From Ancylostoma caninum (lineage: Eukaryota > Nematoda > Chromadorea > Rhabditida > Ancylostomatidae): a DNA stretch of 64,000 nucleotides. Positions 35,601 to 47,520 of the stretch are shown here, one piece after another. Position 1 is the stretch's first letter. Every line of letters starts with the position of its first letter. The stretch is taken from contig JBAJFG010000107.1 of NCBI GenBank assembly GCA_037903475.1, positions 434,001-498,000 on the forward strand, in the 5' to 3' direction. The notes beneath the pieces are model-generated. The model was not told the DNA's origin, made no database searches, and worked only from the letters and a program-made list of their open reading frames with translations. Both the position numbers and the translations under genes were made by a program.

Positions 35601-38297
35601 AATCCGTTATTCTGTCTTGACCATAGTCCGGTCACTGATTTGAGCCTCTAAATTCACACACCATGTTGGTTTGTTACTCCAAACAATCGAACAGATTGTC
35701 TGCTGGAAAATTAACGGACTCTTGCAATGCTTCTCAAGCACTGCCACAGTAGCCTGGCGCGAATGGCAGAATGGTACAAAACTGCAGCTACGTAGTACTG
35801 TACTTGCAGTTTGTGCATCAAACAGTTCAATCCGAGGATGAGAACCTAATAGATCTTGGATTAGAGCTTTGCTTAGTTATCAGGCAAGAAGAATCAGATA
35901 CAACACATTGTGAAGATGATTCATGTAACGGAAGAATGAACTATTTATATGGTTTTCTTAAAATTTTTTCGTAGTTTATGAAACGCCCGAATTGTGTTGC
36001 GTCTCCGAACATTATGTGCCTACAGAGGCGAAAAATGCACTGTCCAAAAAGGGTTTGAAAATGAAGAGATGCGAAAAACTAAGTTGCGAGTGAGGCAGAT
36101 AAAATGAATGAAAATGAGAAAAAATGAGAAGACGAAAAGGGAAGGACAAGTGCTTTTTCAACTAGAATGTACCTACAAACATCCAAGCCACAAAAATGCG
36201 TACACGAATGGATGCGAATCGGAGACTGATCGATTTAATCACTTGTAAGCAGCTAGGATCAAGCCACGATCATCGCATCGACGATCAGGCCTGGTATCCG
36301 GGACAGGCACAGAGGTTTACGATGCGCTCCCCCATCAGCATTATAAATCTTGTACAGATGAGAAGCACCATGACCGAATCGTGCGCCAACAGTTATCAGA
36401 GAACCTAATCTGATTAGGTTACGTGTTCTGATACGGATGGACTATAGCAGCAGCTGCGGGTTAGCTTGAATGAATAGATATAATTGATTTTAAGCGCTAT
36501 TGCGCTTTGTAGATGGAAATCAGCAGTTCGTCATTTGGACGGCGCCGATGGTAATCAGGACAAATGTCGTCATCAAAGGATCTACCGGAGATGGATAAGT
36601 ACAATCCAGGAGCAAATACATATTAGCATACATAATATCGCACAAAGCACTTCCCAGCGGAATCCATGTATAATACATATGATGACTCTTCCAATACCCA
36701 TATCCTTTATCTATCTATTTATTTACTTTTTTACATATTTATTTACTTGCTTACTTGTAGGCCGTGCGAGGTGTCCGTTTAAGTAGAAAATAGTAACCAA
36801 AGTGTAAAGTATAGGGTAAAGTGAAAGGTAGAAAAAGAAAAAGTATATTTAAGTAGAGAAGCCATATAAGTAGAAGAGTACAACTAAATGGTGGAACAGA
36901 TGAAAATATAGTAAAGAATATAGCCAAGATGGAAATATAGTAAATAAAACTCTATCCACGCAACAAGGACGATTACTCCTTAATAGTGATGGAATAATAA
37001 AGTAAAAACTCTTCTCAGACGAGTAAATGTTTAGTTAATAGAAATCGAATTTGGAGAACGAACCCTTTATATGGTAAAGTAGAATAATAAGGAAGATGAC
37101 AAGAGGGAATAATGATACACAGATGCAGTGGAATGTCATTCCCGCCTTAGCCATGACGCTATTCCCGTAATAATTCCTTAGATACCTTTGGCTTTGATGT
37201 TAAAGTGCTATTTCTGGATTTCACTGCGAGCTCCTTGGCAGCCGTATTATCTTGTTTACCTTTAGATTAAAAATTTCTTCATTTCTTCAATGCGGGAAGT
37301 ATTGGTAGAGCAGTTTCAGGGTTCCCCCTGCCCAATCGTTATTGGCTGGACCGTCGCCAGATCACATCGGTTTCCATAGGAGCATCTGCACAATTAGCAT
37401 CTGACAGTTTTTTTACTGAAGAACTAACTGATTGCAGCTGCTTAAAGTTTTGAAAATTCAAAAATTTTAGTGAGGAATAAGCAGTGATAACGATTTTGAC
37501 AGGGCAATTTTAGTGAGCAGGCTTCTCCAAAAAATCAAAGAAACAAAGAAACAACGGTTTGAGGGGATTTTAGCTTAGCATTAGATCACAGCTCATAGCG
37601 GGGTCTATGGTTGGCACTTTCGATGAAGGGTCATCAACACTTTAAAGAATGAATGACGTAGTATATTCAGAAACGTTTACGTTAGAGGGTAAAGTCTAAT
37701 GCGATGCCATGATCCATGACAATAACAGATTTTAAACAATGATTTGAACATGAACTGCTAGGGGTTCATTCTCTGGATTGACTCCCACAACGAAAACACT
37801 AATAATAAGTATTATAGATTGAAAGAAGAAGTAAATATAAGGGAGTAATAATAGGAAGTCCAGAGGACATTCATTCTTCCTAGTACTACTCGTATTGTTG
37901 CGCAACATTTCAAAGCAATCCAAAACGAAATTCATTAATTTAAAATTCCGAATAAAAGTCTTTTAAGTGCTAAATTGAAGTGTGAAATGAAAGAAATGCG
38001 CCGGAATGACTTTCGCTGTCTCAGTTTTCCGAGGAATGGAGCTCTGGCCGTGAAAGATAAGCAGAAATAAGCACCAGTAATTTTTTCTATTGCCAAAAAG
38101 AAGGAAGCCGGATAAAACGTGCGTGATCAGGCGAAAATTCATTACTTACATTCAATTATGAACAAAACCTATCCGAAGCCACGACTGATTACGATTAAAA
38201 AATTCAGTGCTAAGTGCAGAAACTTTTTTTATGAGTTCACAGAGAATAAAAGAGCAGTAGCCAGACAGAACTTTATAGAACAAAAAGGGTAACATAC

Positions 38298-38330
38298 ATA
38301 ATTGATAATCATGAGAGAAGAACCATTGTT
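38298..38330 (-). CDS. Gene X, 33-bp microexon
   Basis: A 33-base exon between acceptor GGGTTTCAG and donor TTAT/GTATGT. Entered in phase 1 it encodes (E)QWFFSHDYQL and leaves in phase 1. That phase is exactly what both the exon before it (38437-38557) and the exon at 32857-32996 need. The agreement of phase on both sides is the main support. An intron of about 5.3 kb follows. Confidence 0.5.
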
Positions 38331-38436
38331 CTGAAACCCGCTTGACCACTTACTTATGCTTTGGAAGAGTCTAGCTATGTAGAAGAATTAGTTCGCATAG
38401 TATTATAATCGAAATGATGGATGTGCTTTCGTAAAC

Positions 38437-38557
38437 CTTTACTATTGACATCATCGAACAGATTAGGATGGAGCTTTCGAGGATCATCGCCATCACTATC
38501 ATAATAACCGGAAACGGAAGTGAGGACTTCTGCTGTGTACAGCGTTCCTGGTGAGTA
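38437..38557 (-). CDS. Minus-strand gene X, internal exon (earliest of the phased set)
   Basis: Read on the minus strand, acceptor TTTCTTCCAG precedes an open 40-codon exon starting YSPGTLYTAEVL and ending at AAAG/GTTTAC in phase 1; a slightly shorter end at ATA/GTAAAG has the same phase. The peptide is well mixed, with the acidic run YYDSDGDDP, and lacks low complexity, which argues for true coding. The family is not recognised. It joins in phase to the exon at 38298-38330. Exons further 5' must exist; candidates are at 45.2, 49.5 and 52.3 kb. Confidence 0.55.
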
Positions 38558-39299
38558 CTGGAAGAAATGTACAGATCAAAAGCTCTATAGAATTTTAAAG
38601 GCCAAATTGATAGTGCTATGGGTTTCGGATTGCGCTGAGACCCACATGGATACCTTAGGAATCTAATCTTAACAGATGATTTATTTAAGGATTTACAAGT
38701 AATTTTTTTCCATAAACGGATGGCTTTTCCCAGAAAGGTGATCTGGCCTGGTTGGATGCCAGAGGTTTCCTTTCATTTTCTAAGCGGGTGGTATGAGAAG
38801 CGGTAAACAAGAAATCTGGAGGTTTCTGTTAACACGAAACTATCAAAAACTAAAAGATCGAGTAGCCGAAAACTAAGAAACCAGAATTAATGGATGAAAT
38901 AGGTTTTTAAGATGAAGGATCCGCTACAAGCAGAGCTACGTACTGTGGAAGGAATTGCTATGATTCCGTAGGATCGGCATCCATCCTGGTGTTGCCAAAA
39001 AAGGCAATGGATTTCGGAGATGTCCTACAAAATACTATGAAGCTGGACCAAAAAGAAATTTAAAGTGATCAATATGAGAAGAGAAATCCTAGAAAAGACA
39101 TCCTAGAATGCTAGGGATGAATAGGAACAAAGAGCATCATGAAAAAAAGCCTTAAAAATGTGGTCCCCGGATTCCTTACCCTATTCTCTGCTCGAACAAA
39201 AAAAAAAAACACCAGCTATGCATAAGAAATACGAAAGCATCGAGATCGTTGTAAGCACTGATGACTATCTGTTGTGCGGATGTGCTATAGGGAAGCGTA

Positions 39300-39560
39300 C
39301 GACCCCCGGGAAGCTTAGATGGATTGATCGATCGATCGATACGGGAAACGGGTTCGAATACCCCCAGCCTCGTCTCCGCCACCAGCAGCACATCTCGCGC
39401 CGCCCGCGGCTGCTTGGCGCGATCGCGCGGCTTCCGTTGCGTCGTGGAATTCGAAGAACGCCAAACGATTGCTACAAAAACGCCGCTGAAGAATCAGCTA
39501 GCTGTGTTCGTTGGACTTGAGGAGGAAAACTCGGTTGTCACGGGAAAATCGTCCGCGTGG
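39300..39560. promoter_or_regulatory. GC-rich island 9, likely promoter of gene Y
   Basis: CpG-rich with GATC repeats at its left edge and CGCGCCGCCCGCGGC in the middle. It lies directly upstream of the plus-strand start at 39894. Open frames on both strands inside it were not used as genes. Confidence 0.45.
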
Positions 39561-39893
39561 GGCTTGGATACCAATCCAAAATGGAGCTGTTCAAATTTAT
39601 TACAAAGGAGTTGTTCCACATGAGAGATAGGAGAACTATGTATGTACTCTAAAATTCTCCTCGGGAGCAGTAATCCAAAATTCTCCTATGTTTGTTATTC
39701 TAGGCTAACATTTATGTGATTTTCTTCGATACTTTTCAAAGAGAATCTGTTCATGGCGCTCAAATACAGGATCGTGGATAAACAAAGTATGATAAATAGA
39801 TGAATGAATATAGCAAAAAAGGATAATAGGAAGTTCGAGTAGATATAGTAGATGAAATTATGATGAGGCCGCCGCCAAGTTTCTTGCGAACAA

Positions 39894-40053
39894 ATGTCCG
39901 AAGCAAAGCAGCCGGTGAATCTCAGAGATCAGCCGAAGGCGATAAGTGAGAAAGGGAATATCTTCTCTGATGAACATATAAAATACGGAGAGAAAGTCGC
40001 CGAATTCACTGCTTTGCCGAGTGGGTGTGAACGTGAACCCCAAAATTTCGAAA
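39894..40053 (+). CDS. Plus-strand gene Y, probable first exon
   Basis: ATG after an in-frame stop (TGA 30 bases upstream) opens 53 codons, MSEAKQPVNLRDQPK to GCEREPQNFE, ending in donor AAA/GTATGT in phase 1. The peptide is hydrophilic and charged without low complexity. The GC-rich island at 39300-39560 lies 330 bases upstream and is a likely promoter. The next exon at 40667 begins in the matching phase. The family is not recognised. Confidence 0.5.
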
Positions 40054-40666
40054 GTATGTGCATATTTTGCAGCCAACAGAAGTTGAAATGAAGGTCTTGA
40101 TAGTGAAAACATGGTTCCTGTGGACGAGAAAGGTTGAAAGACAGAATTTATTAAGGAATAGTGTAGATTTTCCTTGTCATAGCTGGAAAAGAAGCGGATG
40201 AAGACTACCAAAATTCAGGACTAAGCATGAGGATCTATCCTGAAAGCCCTCTTTCTGTACCATTTTCCGTTACTTTTACTGACTATGTAGAATAAATGAA
40301 GTAAGATAAACAAGGAAATGAGTATGAGTTCCAATCGCTTCTTTATTCTCAATTCGATCAGCATGCAATCAAACAAACTAAATGGTGAACTTAGAAATAA
40401 GGAAAAGGATAGCCTGTAGAGTGGTGGGACCAAAAAGAGAGCGAATTCTGTGGATACTACAGGTCGGAGAACAGCGGAGGGAATAAACCTGGCCCAATTC
40501 GGTCAGCATGTAATCAAGTATAGTGTGTTTCACCGGGGAACATAGTTGTGAAGATATTGGAGGAGTAGAGAAAGTAAGAAATACTGGCGTATTCGGAGAG
40601 GCAGCCGAGAAATGCAGATCATAGGCACAAATACTCAACGATCGTCGTTTTTGAAACTGAGTATAG

Positions 40667-40827
40667 CCGGCTCGGATGATGAACTACAAAAAAAAGCTCA
40701 ACGAATCTACGAGGAACACAAGATTGCGGAGAGGGGGAGAGGTGAGATGAATTTCAAGGAGACTTTCTTCAACAAAGCAGAGAATAATAGGTACGAACTG
40801 GAATTTCGGGACCAAAGTTGTCTAAAA
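40667..40827 (+). CDS. Gene Y, second exon
   Basis: Acceptor CTGAGTATAG and donor AAAA/GTAAGT enclose 161 bases: two bases plus 53 codons, entering in phase 1 as the exon at 39894-40053 requires. The peptide runs GSDDELQKKAQRIYEEHK, then ERGRGEMNFKETFFNKA, ending FRDQSCLK; it is charged and helix-prone. It ends in phase 0. I found no convincing third exon; 42952-43058 has a mismatching entry phase unless another exon lies between. Confidence 0.55.
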
Positions 40828-42384
40828 GTAAGTCTCGAATTTGAACTCTATAGAATAAATATCTAAGATCTGAGTGAGGTGAATGCACAGTGACTGAAGC
40901 GAAGAATAGAAAAAATACCTTCAGAATTGGAGTAAAATGTGTTACAATTTGGAGAAATACAAGATGAAACTGTTGTGAAGAGTGTGTATTATGATCGAAT
41001 ATAGTCGTTCCAACCGCAACGATAACTGAGCAACCGTGCGGACAGCCTGCTTTTCTCTCATTCCTCTCCAAATGCTGCACACTTTCTCGCGTTCTTTGTC
41101 CCTCTGCTGTCTTCTCAACTATTGTCGGTGGTGGAACGCACTATAATATTTGAAAAATAATGGTTGGCATGATGAAGTGGAAGCTTTTGAATCGCCTTCA
41201 GTCAGGGGATTTCTCTCTGAATATGTATATTTAGCAAGAATGGATGAGCTGTCTGGTTTCTCTCCATAGATGTAAATGAATAAGTGAATAAATAAATAAA
41301 TAGATGTTAAAATTAACGAGTGCATGAATAAATGAATTTAGTGTAATTTTTTAGGAAGATCGCAATATTTGAGTCCGAGTTTAAGTATTAAATTATCGGA
41401 TTATATTATTAATGAGGTTTCGGAATAGGAAGTGTAAAGAGGTGAAACAAAATAACCAATTGACGGATTGAAAATTAATAATGATGACAATAATCACACG
41501 GTGAAAAAAAACCAGCAGAAAAAAAATTTAGCCTTCGTATAAACTGTACATACAAGCCGACTACTTGCTTCGAGGTTCATAACCAAATTTCTAACCTAAG
41601 ATTTACGGAAAGTTTACGTACTGATGACAAAATATGGTAACTTCACACCAAACTATGCACAGCTACTTAGCGGCATTCACATGTGACCAACAACTAACTC
41701 TCCATGCAGTGCCTAGTTTTTCGTCAAGCGATGCTCCAAAGCCAGTAAACAGCCATCGATGCCTGCATTCAGCACATGCAATCCGCAGTTCAGAGCTTGT
41801 TTGACAACGTTTGCTCAGTGACGCGTCTCGTCACACTCGAAAACACTTTAGTACGGTGGTGAACACGGGCAGTATAGTGCTCATAAATCAGCCGGATTTC
41901 CACTATGTCCGTTGCCACAGGAGAAGTGCAGGCGGCCTTGGGAGAGAATTCTCGATTTGTCTCTCCTTTTCCGTTTTCTTCTCCGGAAAGTAGATCATTT
42001 TTACAAGTTGCGAATTGTTTGCTAATAATGCTAATAATAAGATTTGTTGCACATGTGCGTATCAACTGTAAAATAGCAAAATCTTAGTGAAGGACCTGCA
42101 AATCTGGACGCCGTCCAGTAATACATATTTTTAACATATAAACAGTAATAGTACATAATTTCTGAGATCAGAAGTGTGATTCTGGGCATTTTTGCAGGAA
42201 AAGTTGTTTTCTTTAGAAAGTCCCAACTGAAATAATTCAAGAGAAACCATCTAAGAAATAAAAGTGAATTCCAAACAGAATCTTACAACCAAATAAATAA
42301 ATATATTGCCAGGTTCAGAAATCCTACAATAATTGTTCCTAGTACTGAGTGTATCTGCTGAACTGCAGAGATCACTTGCATCAT

Positions 42385-42490
42385 CGATATTACCCTGGGT
42401 AAACGTGCAAATACACCTCGAATTATTCAACGTTAACATGAACACTAACGCGTTTACCCTGGGTTATCTCGGAGAGGCATCCAGCTCTGG
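42385..42490. repeat. Decayed repeat, third copy (inverted CCTGGGTAA blocks)
   Basis: TTACCCTGGGTAAACG and GTTTACCCTGGGTTATC lie 60 bases apart, followed by GAGGCATCCAGC, the same blocks as at 2.2 and 18.3 kb. Confidence 0.4.
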
Positions 42491-42713
42491 GTTTACTAAA
42501 CGCTTAAGTGCTCCTTTTATAATGTTTTAAGCAATAGAAATATACAGAAATCCGGTAGCACGTACTCCGCCTCTCACTAGCCTTCTATTCTCGCAAATTT
42601 TAAATTTTGATCACGTCGGATACGCAAGATTTTGGAGATTTACGGCATGAATAATTATATATTACATATATAATTGAGATAAGACCGGAAATTACTGTAA
42701 ATATGTGAAATGA

Positions 42714-42749
42714 TGTGTATGGATGGTCATGATGTGTATGGATGATCAC
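42714..42749. repeat. Short tandem repeat (GTGTATGGATG)
   Basis: Two imperfect units of about 19 bases, each containing GATGTGTATGGATG. Confidence 0.6.
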
Positions 42750-42951
42750 ACAAACATCAGTGGCAGGAAATGTGTATGAGCGAGAAAGAGTCAATATATT
42801 TTTCAAAATTATTTCGAAATCGGATAAATAAACGGATATCTGGTATTAATTTTAATCCCTCACTGTTATTAGCGTCTCTGAGAAATAATCCCAGGTAAAT
42901 TTAAATTGCATTTTTACAACTTCAATTTCAAAATTCGCACTGCCGGGACAG

Positions 42952-43058
42952 CTATTTCGGCAGCGACTCCACTTTTCTCTGGTCAGGACCTCTACGAGGA
43001 CCCCAGCGAGACTCTCATCCGGTTACAAAATCCCCGTTTATGTTGTGAAATGCGGCTT
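42952..43058 (+). CDS. Candidate plus-strand exon
   Basis: An acceptor-like CCGGGACAG and a good donor CTT/GTGAGT bound an open frame encoding ISAATPLFSGQDLYEDPSET and then LIRLQNPRLCCEMRL. The peptide looks coding. An alternative acceptor TTCGGCAG lies 12 bases in. It could belong to gene Y with a missing exon between. Product unknown. Confidence 0.35.
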
Positions 43059-43503
43059 GTGAGTCCGGTTTGTTATTTACTACATCAGCGCTGCGAACCG
43101 GAGTAACCGGAGCGTGACCGCATGCTAACGATTACGCGGTTAACGAATGTTACTTAAACATCTCACTCACTCATGTTAAACCGTAATTTATAGCGCAAGG
43201 TTGTTTACAAACAAATATCTCAAGAGTATACTCCACCAGCCAAAAATGTACTGACAAGAACTGAAAAAAGGGATCCAGTAGAATGAAATTCCAATCATCG
43301 GCATGAAAAGTGAGAGATCCAAGGAAAATCAGATGTACATGGAATGATCGCTATGGAATGTTGAAACGATCGCAGCGGTTCCGCAGATGCCCGGGTCACT
43401 GGTCAGCCCTACGGATGTATGCTGCGGTTAATCTGTACCTAGTATAAGCATGGCAAATGCTTTCCTTACTTCTGAAAGCGTGATAACGCGCTGGAGACCT
43501 TAG

Positions 43504-43695
43504 AATATATGGCACTGCCAACTAATTTGTCCTAGTAAAAATGCAAAGTAGAGAATGAGTGCCACAATCCGAACGGTTCGAGTTATGCCATCATTTCATT
43601 TTCACTCTGCCATAACCCGAACGGTTCGGATTGTGCCCACTCATTCTTTACTTTGTATTTTTACTAGGATAAATTAGTTGGCAGCGTCATATATC
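43504..43695. mobile_element. Palindromic MITE, copy 2
   Basis: Same family as 22703-22894: arms with CTAGTAAAAATGCAAAGTAG and central CCGAACGGTTCG blocks. The two copies share layout and most bases, so the palindrome is the mobile unit. Confidence 0.75.
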
Positions 43696-43699
43696 CTCA

Positions 43700-45187
43700 T
43701 TTTAGACAGTGACTAACTCACAAGTACTCGTTCAAAGTGAGGACCTGTTCTTAACCAAATGAAGTCAAGGAATCCTTGAATGAGTCAAAAAGCGTCGAGT
43801 TATCTCGCTAAATGCTATCTGCAAGCCACCATGGATGCCTTCACTCGATCGCAGTGACCATTCGTCGGTCGGAAATCTTCGAATTAAGCAGTTGAATCCT
43901 GCCGACTGTCGTTGTTGAGTGATAACCGCCGTTAAGGCAATGAATCAAAACCAGTGGATTTCAGGAAAATTTTAAATGTGAATAAAAAATCGAGAAAGAA
44001 TAAGGCTCTAAGTCCAAACTCACTGACCAATGTCGACTTATTCTTTCTTATTGCCAGGTCATAATTCTGTCCTACGCTGTCTTCACTATGAGATATTCAT
44101 GTAAATCTATCATAGACAAATCGATGATCCTTTTAGTATTCATATTCACCCTTGATATTGTACCTCCTGTGGAGGGGGCGGTGGCTGACCCGTCTCATAC
44201 TAGAGATACTACTTCCTAGATAGAATGAAGCTGTAAGCCCTACGAAACACTCACTTCTCTCCTTGCTCGCTCTCACTTATACAGTAATAAACATTCCACT
44301 GAACCACCGCCTTAATTGTGCATTCGGACTACACAAAGTCCAAGACTCCCAGCGATCACAATAAAATTCTTTCGTTAAAGGAGGCCAACATTTCGGCGGC
44401 ATGCCGAGATTAAATGTCAGCCATTCGTGAACATATGGGATAGTTCTCAGCCAATACCAGTGAATTAGTTAGTTTTAGTTGGAGTTCTTACATTTTTAGT
44501 TAGAATACGCGTTATTAGCAATTGAGAACTAGAAGGCCAGGTGAGCAGTTAAGAACATGTTGAACTCCCTAACTTCCTGTAATGCATCCAGGAGTGGAAG
44601 CAACGGATTAAGACGAACAACTTCTCATCAAATGCGACAGTGGAGTGGTGACAAGGGATGCAGCGGCTCATTTGTTGCTGGAAGTGGATGATTTCGAAAT
44701 TCTCGTCACGCGAGGCGGTCGTCTCGAAATGAGCACACAATCACGTTGTGATGGAGTAGCGCGGAAAAACTGAGACTCTGAGAGGAAATGATCCCCTCTA
44801 TACCATTAAATGCACAGCTAAGAGCACTTTATCCAAAAAAAATGGGAGAATGGAGACATTTGTAGCAGAAAAAAAGCTGAAATGTGGAGGAAATTCTGCC
44901 TATTTTCCTTATTGAGGTGGACGATTCCCCAGACAGTAGTAGTGAGATCACGTGTGATTAATTCTTCTTAGCCAATTGCGACCGATAGTGATAGGAGCAG
45001 TTAAGTCTATCAAGTTCTACTCGAAAAACTCTCTCCTCCACAGTAATGGGGAAGCCCAGTACTTTACTGGGAGTATTTGTGGATCCCAACAGTGGAGAAT
45101 AAATTGCAAAAGCGGCTGACACCACAATAGCTCACAGCAGTCCTACATGAAGAACATCATATTCAGGCATTATGGGTTTAGAAATAC
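43700..45187. other. Non-coding stretch with a possible exon at 44560-44740
   Basis: The minus-strand frame at 44549-44740 (HFETTASRDENFEIIHF, then SRCIPCHHSTVAF) looks like protein, but no donor fits. Confidence 0.35.
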
Positions 45188-45340
45188 CTGGACAACAAAC
45201 AACAGCTCATCGCCATCGCAAGGACCTGGACGGCGAAAATCCCAGAAATGGCACTGAACAATGAAAAATGGATGTTTAAAAGAATGATCCCCCTCCCTTC
45301 GCCGGCCCAGCTCCGTTGCCTTGGGTCCACCACGAGGAAT
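45188..45340 (-). CDS. Candidate exon, possibly 5' part of gene X
   Basis: Acceptor GCTTCTTCAG and donor GTCCAG/GTATTT on the minus strand bound exactly 51 codons in phase 0: IPRGGPKATELG, then FKHPFFIVQCHFWDFRRPG, ending CDGDELLFVVQ. The exon ends in phase 0 and the exon at 38557 starts in phase 0, so the two could join, but intermediate exons cannot be excluded. The plus-strand gene at 39.9-40.8 kb would then be nested in the intron. Confidence 0.4.
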
Positions 45341-46079
45341 CTGAAGAAGCCTTGCGCTACACAACAGCCCAAGAAGAGATATGAGGATAATCAATCAATA
45401 CGGTCTTACTTTACTCCTCTTACGTCTTTTTGCATTCGGAGCAGATTTTGCACGTGCCAGAATAGCCAAGAACGCATTTCTCAGACAACAATAAAAAATT
45501 AGAAGCTACTCTATGCCGTCAACTATAATAGCGGTGTTCTTCCTTTTGTGCTGGTTGTTCTTTGCCTGTGTTGTTATTTCATCCCTTTTTCTATAGTATG
45601 CTATTCATTTACAAAAAAAAACACGGAAGAATATGAGGCTGGTCTGGAGAAAAAATTCACGACGAATAGGTTGTCCCTCGATACAGGTTGATGTTATGGC
45701 CTTCAATTCCCTGCTTCTCCCCAGAATTTAAATGTAATCTCAGTTTCCTGACACTGTTTTCTTTTTCGAATACATGCGTATTTACAGGTGAAATGTTGCC
45801 TAGTTGCTATAACGGAATGAGTCTACCGAAAACAAATTGGGTAACGCCATTTGTTTATTGTGTTGTTCACCATGGACCTGTGAATAATAAAAATTGTTGT
45901 AGTAGCTTTATATTGCAGCTATGCATCGCCTAGAAGATGTGGAGGAAAACAAACATATCAAACACTTACAAAAAAAAACAAGCAAACAAGCAAAATGCAG
46001 GAGGAAGCGTTTTGAGAGCGACACAGTAATCAATGCGCATCGTTTCTACTGTGATTATCATTTTCGTATCCTGGTATAA

Positions 46080-46320
46080 TTTTACTCGATGACTCATCGA
46101 CAAACAGCCCGCGTGCGTTGTGCGAGAATTTTTCCCCAGAAACCTGGTGCGGAACGTGAGCCATCTTGTCGTCTGCGTCTCTTAGCACCGCCTAGTCTCT
46201 ACACTGTCCCCAACTACCTTTTTCTTCATCTCTTGCTCGGCTCAGACCCTCACGCTTGTAACAACGGGGATCACATCTGAAGTGATCTGAGAAGCGGGGC
46301 GAGGGCGAAGACGGGAGAGG
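46080..46320. promoter_or_regulatory. GC-rich island 10
   Basis: Moderately GC-rich, with GCGTGCGTTGTGCGAG, ending in a G-run near 46322. No exon can be supported. Confidence 0.25.
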
Positions 46321-47328
46321 GGGGGGGAGTTCGTGCACTAAGTAGCATGGCATGGGAAAAAATTGCTATCCGTGAAAAAAAGAACACAATAAGGAAGATC
46401 ACGACATATCATTTGTTAGAGACTTCGATCAGTAACAAAGGCAGGTATTTCTTTTCTGAACAAAAAATAACAGGAAAGTTGGCCTGGCCAGTTTGGCAAG
46501 TAGAATTCATTCGTAAATAGCACTGGAGAAGAAAAGGGATGGGTGAAGGGAGGAGGGAGAAGGGAAGACATGCGAGAAGTTAGAGTCTTCACGAATTGTA
46601 GCGACATTTCTCAAAATCAAGTGATCATTAATTGTCACAGTTTCAAAAAAAATGAAGACACAATGGAATTAGCAGAGGAATACCCCAACTTGCAAATTTC
46701 TGAAGGAAAATTTTCAAGAATTCTATTATTTTCGGAAGATTGCACACCCTATTCACAGGAAAGGGTGCTTTTCATTCCACACTTCCCCTCTACGTCCGCC
46801 ACTGATACGAAGACTAAATTAAATTTTGTAGAACCTACCAGAAAGCAGTAGAGATAGAATTTTCTCTCAATTAAGAGAAAAAAACGGGGAACGGGGAAAC
46901 GAGCGTTGTCACTGGATGACGCGGCAAATCAAATTAACAATTAAATCCATTGAATAAAAATGTTTTAAAAACAAGGAAGTACTGGACAAGCTTAATGCGG
47001 AAATGTAGCCCATTTGTAAAAAAGGGCTTTGTAAAAGCCTTTCACTCCCCTCCGATGATGACATTTCTTTTTGGGCCAGTGAGATTAGAAGTAATCTTGA
47101 AAATCCCTTATCAGTACACTTCTAATCGAACATTCGATTTCAATTCAGTGGACAATTCGTAAGTCCGAAGAAGATCGAGCAATACAGCCCCGCTAAAATA
47201 ATAAGAGCTTCGGTGCATCGGGTAATTTCATACCCTGGTTAATTTCATACGCACAGCTATGATTGGTGATGGGTGGATGGTGGGTACAGACAATAGTTAC
47301 ATATGGATAGACATTAGAATTTCAACCG

Positions 47329-47398
47329 AATCGATTAAAATTCGAACATTTATTCGAATGTTCGAATAATCGAAAATTTGAGTATTCGAAAATATGAA
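47329..47398. repeat. TTCGAA-rich repeat
   Basis: AATTCGAACATTTATTCGAA followed by TGTTCGAATAATCGAA; dense TTCGAA units without a coding frame. Confidence 0.5.
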
Positions 47399-47459
47399 AA
47401 ATATTTTTCAATGTAAAACTGTACTAGAGGTGTTGTTGAGTGACAGGTGGAGGATAAAT

Positions 47460-47520
47460 ATGGGTACTTTAACACATCCATCCCCAATATCAACTATGCA
47501 TCCGGGCCAAGGAGGGCTGC
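47460..47520. repeat. Decayed repeat, fourth copy
   Basis: CCAATATCAACTATGCATCC then GGGCC; closely similar to 2307-2332. Confidence 0.45.

Larger units (their letters stand above)
32997..38297 (-). other. Large gene X intron
   Basis: Holds the orphan exon pair at 33.9-34.2 kb, a TTCGAA repeat at 35.5 kb, a 19-base palindrome AACCTAATCTGATTAGGTT at about 36402 and a TTTA tract at 36712-36750. Confidence 0.4.
40828..42951. other. Non-coding or intronic stretch
   Basis: A minus-strand frame at 41815-41990 (containing REFSPKAACTSPVATDI) reads as protein but lacks splice sites. AATA repeats lie at 41277-41335. Confidence 0.35.

Noticed and set aside
39345..39365. GGGTTCGAATACCCC, tRNA T-arm-like
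   Set aside because: The flanks do not form the other tRNA arms; it lies in a GC-rich island.
45688..45933. Plus-strand ORF after acceptor ATTTACAG
   Set aside because: The phase expected from gene Y gives a ten-codon tail then a stop; the long frame has no matching phase.
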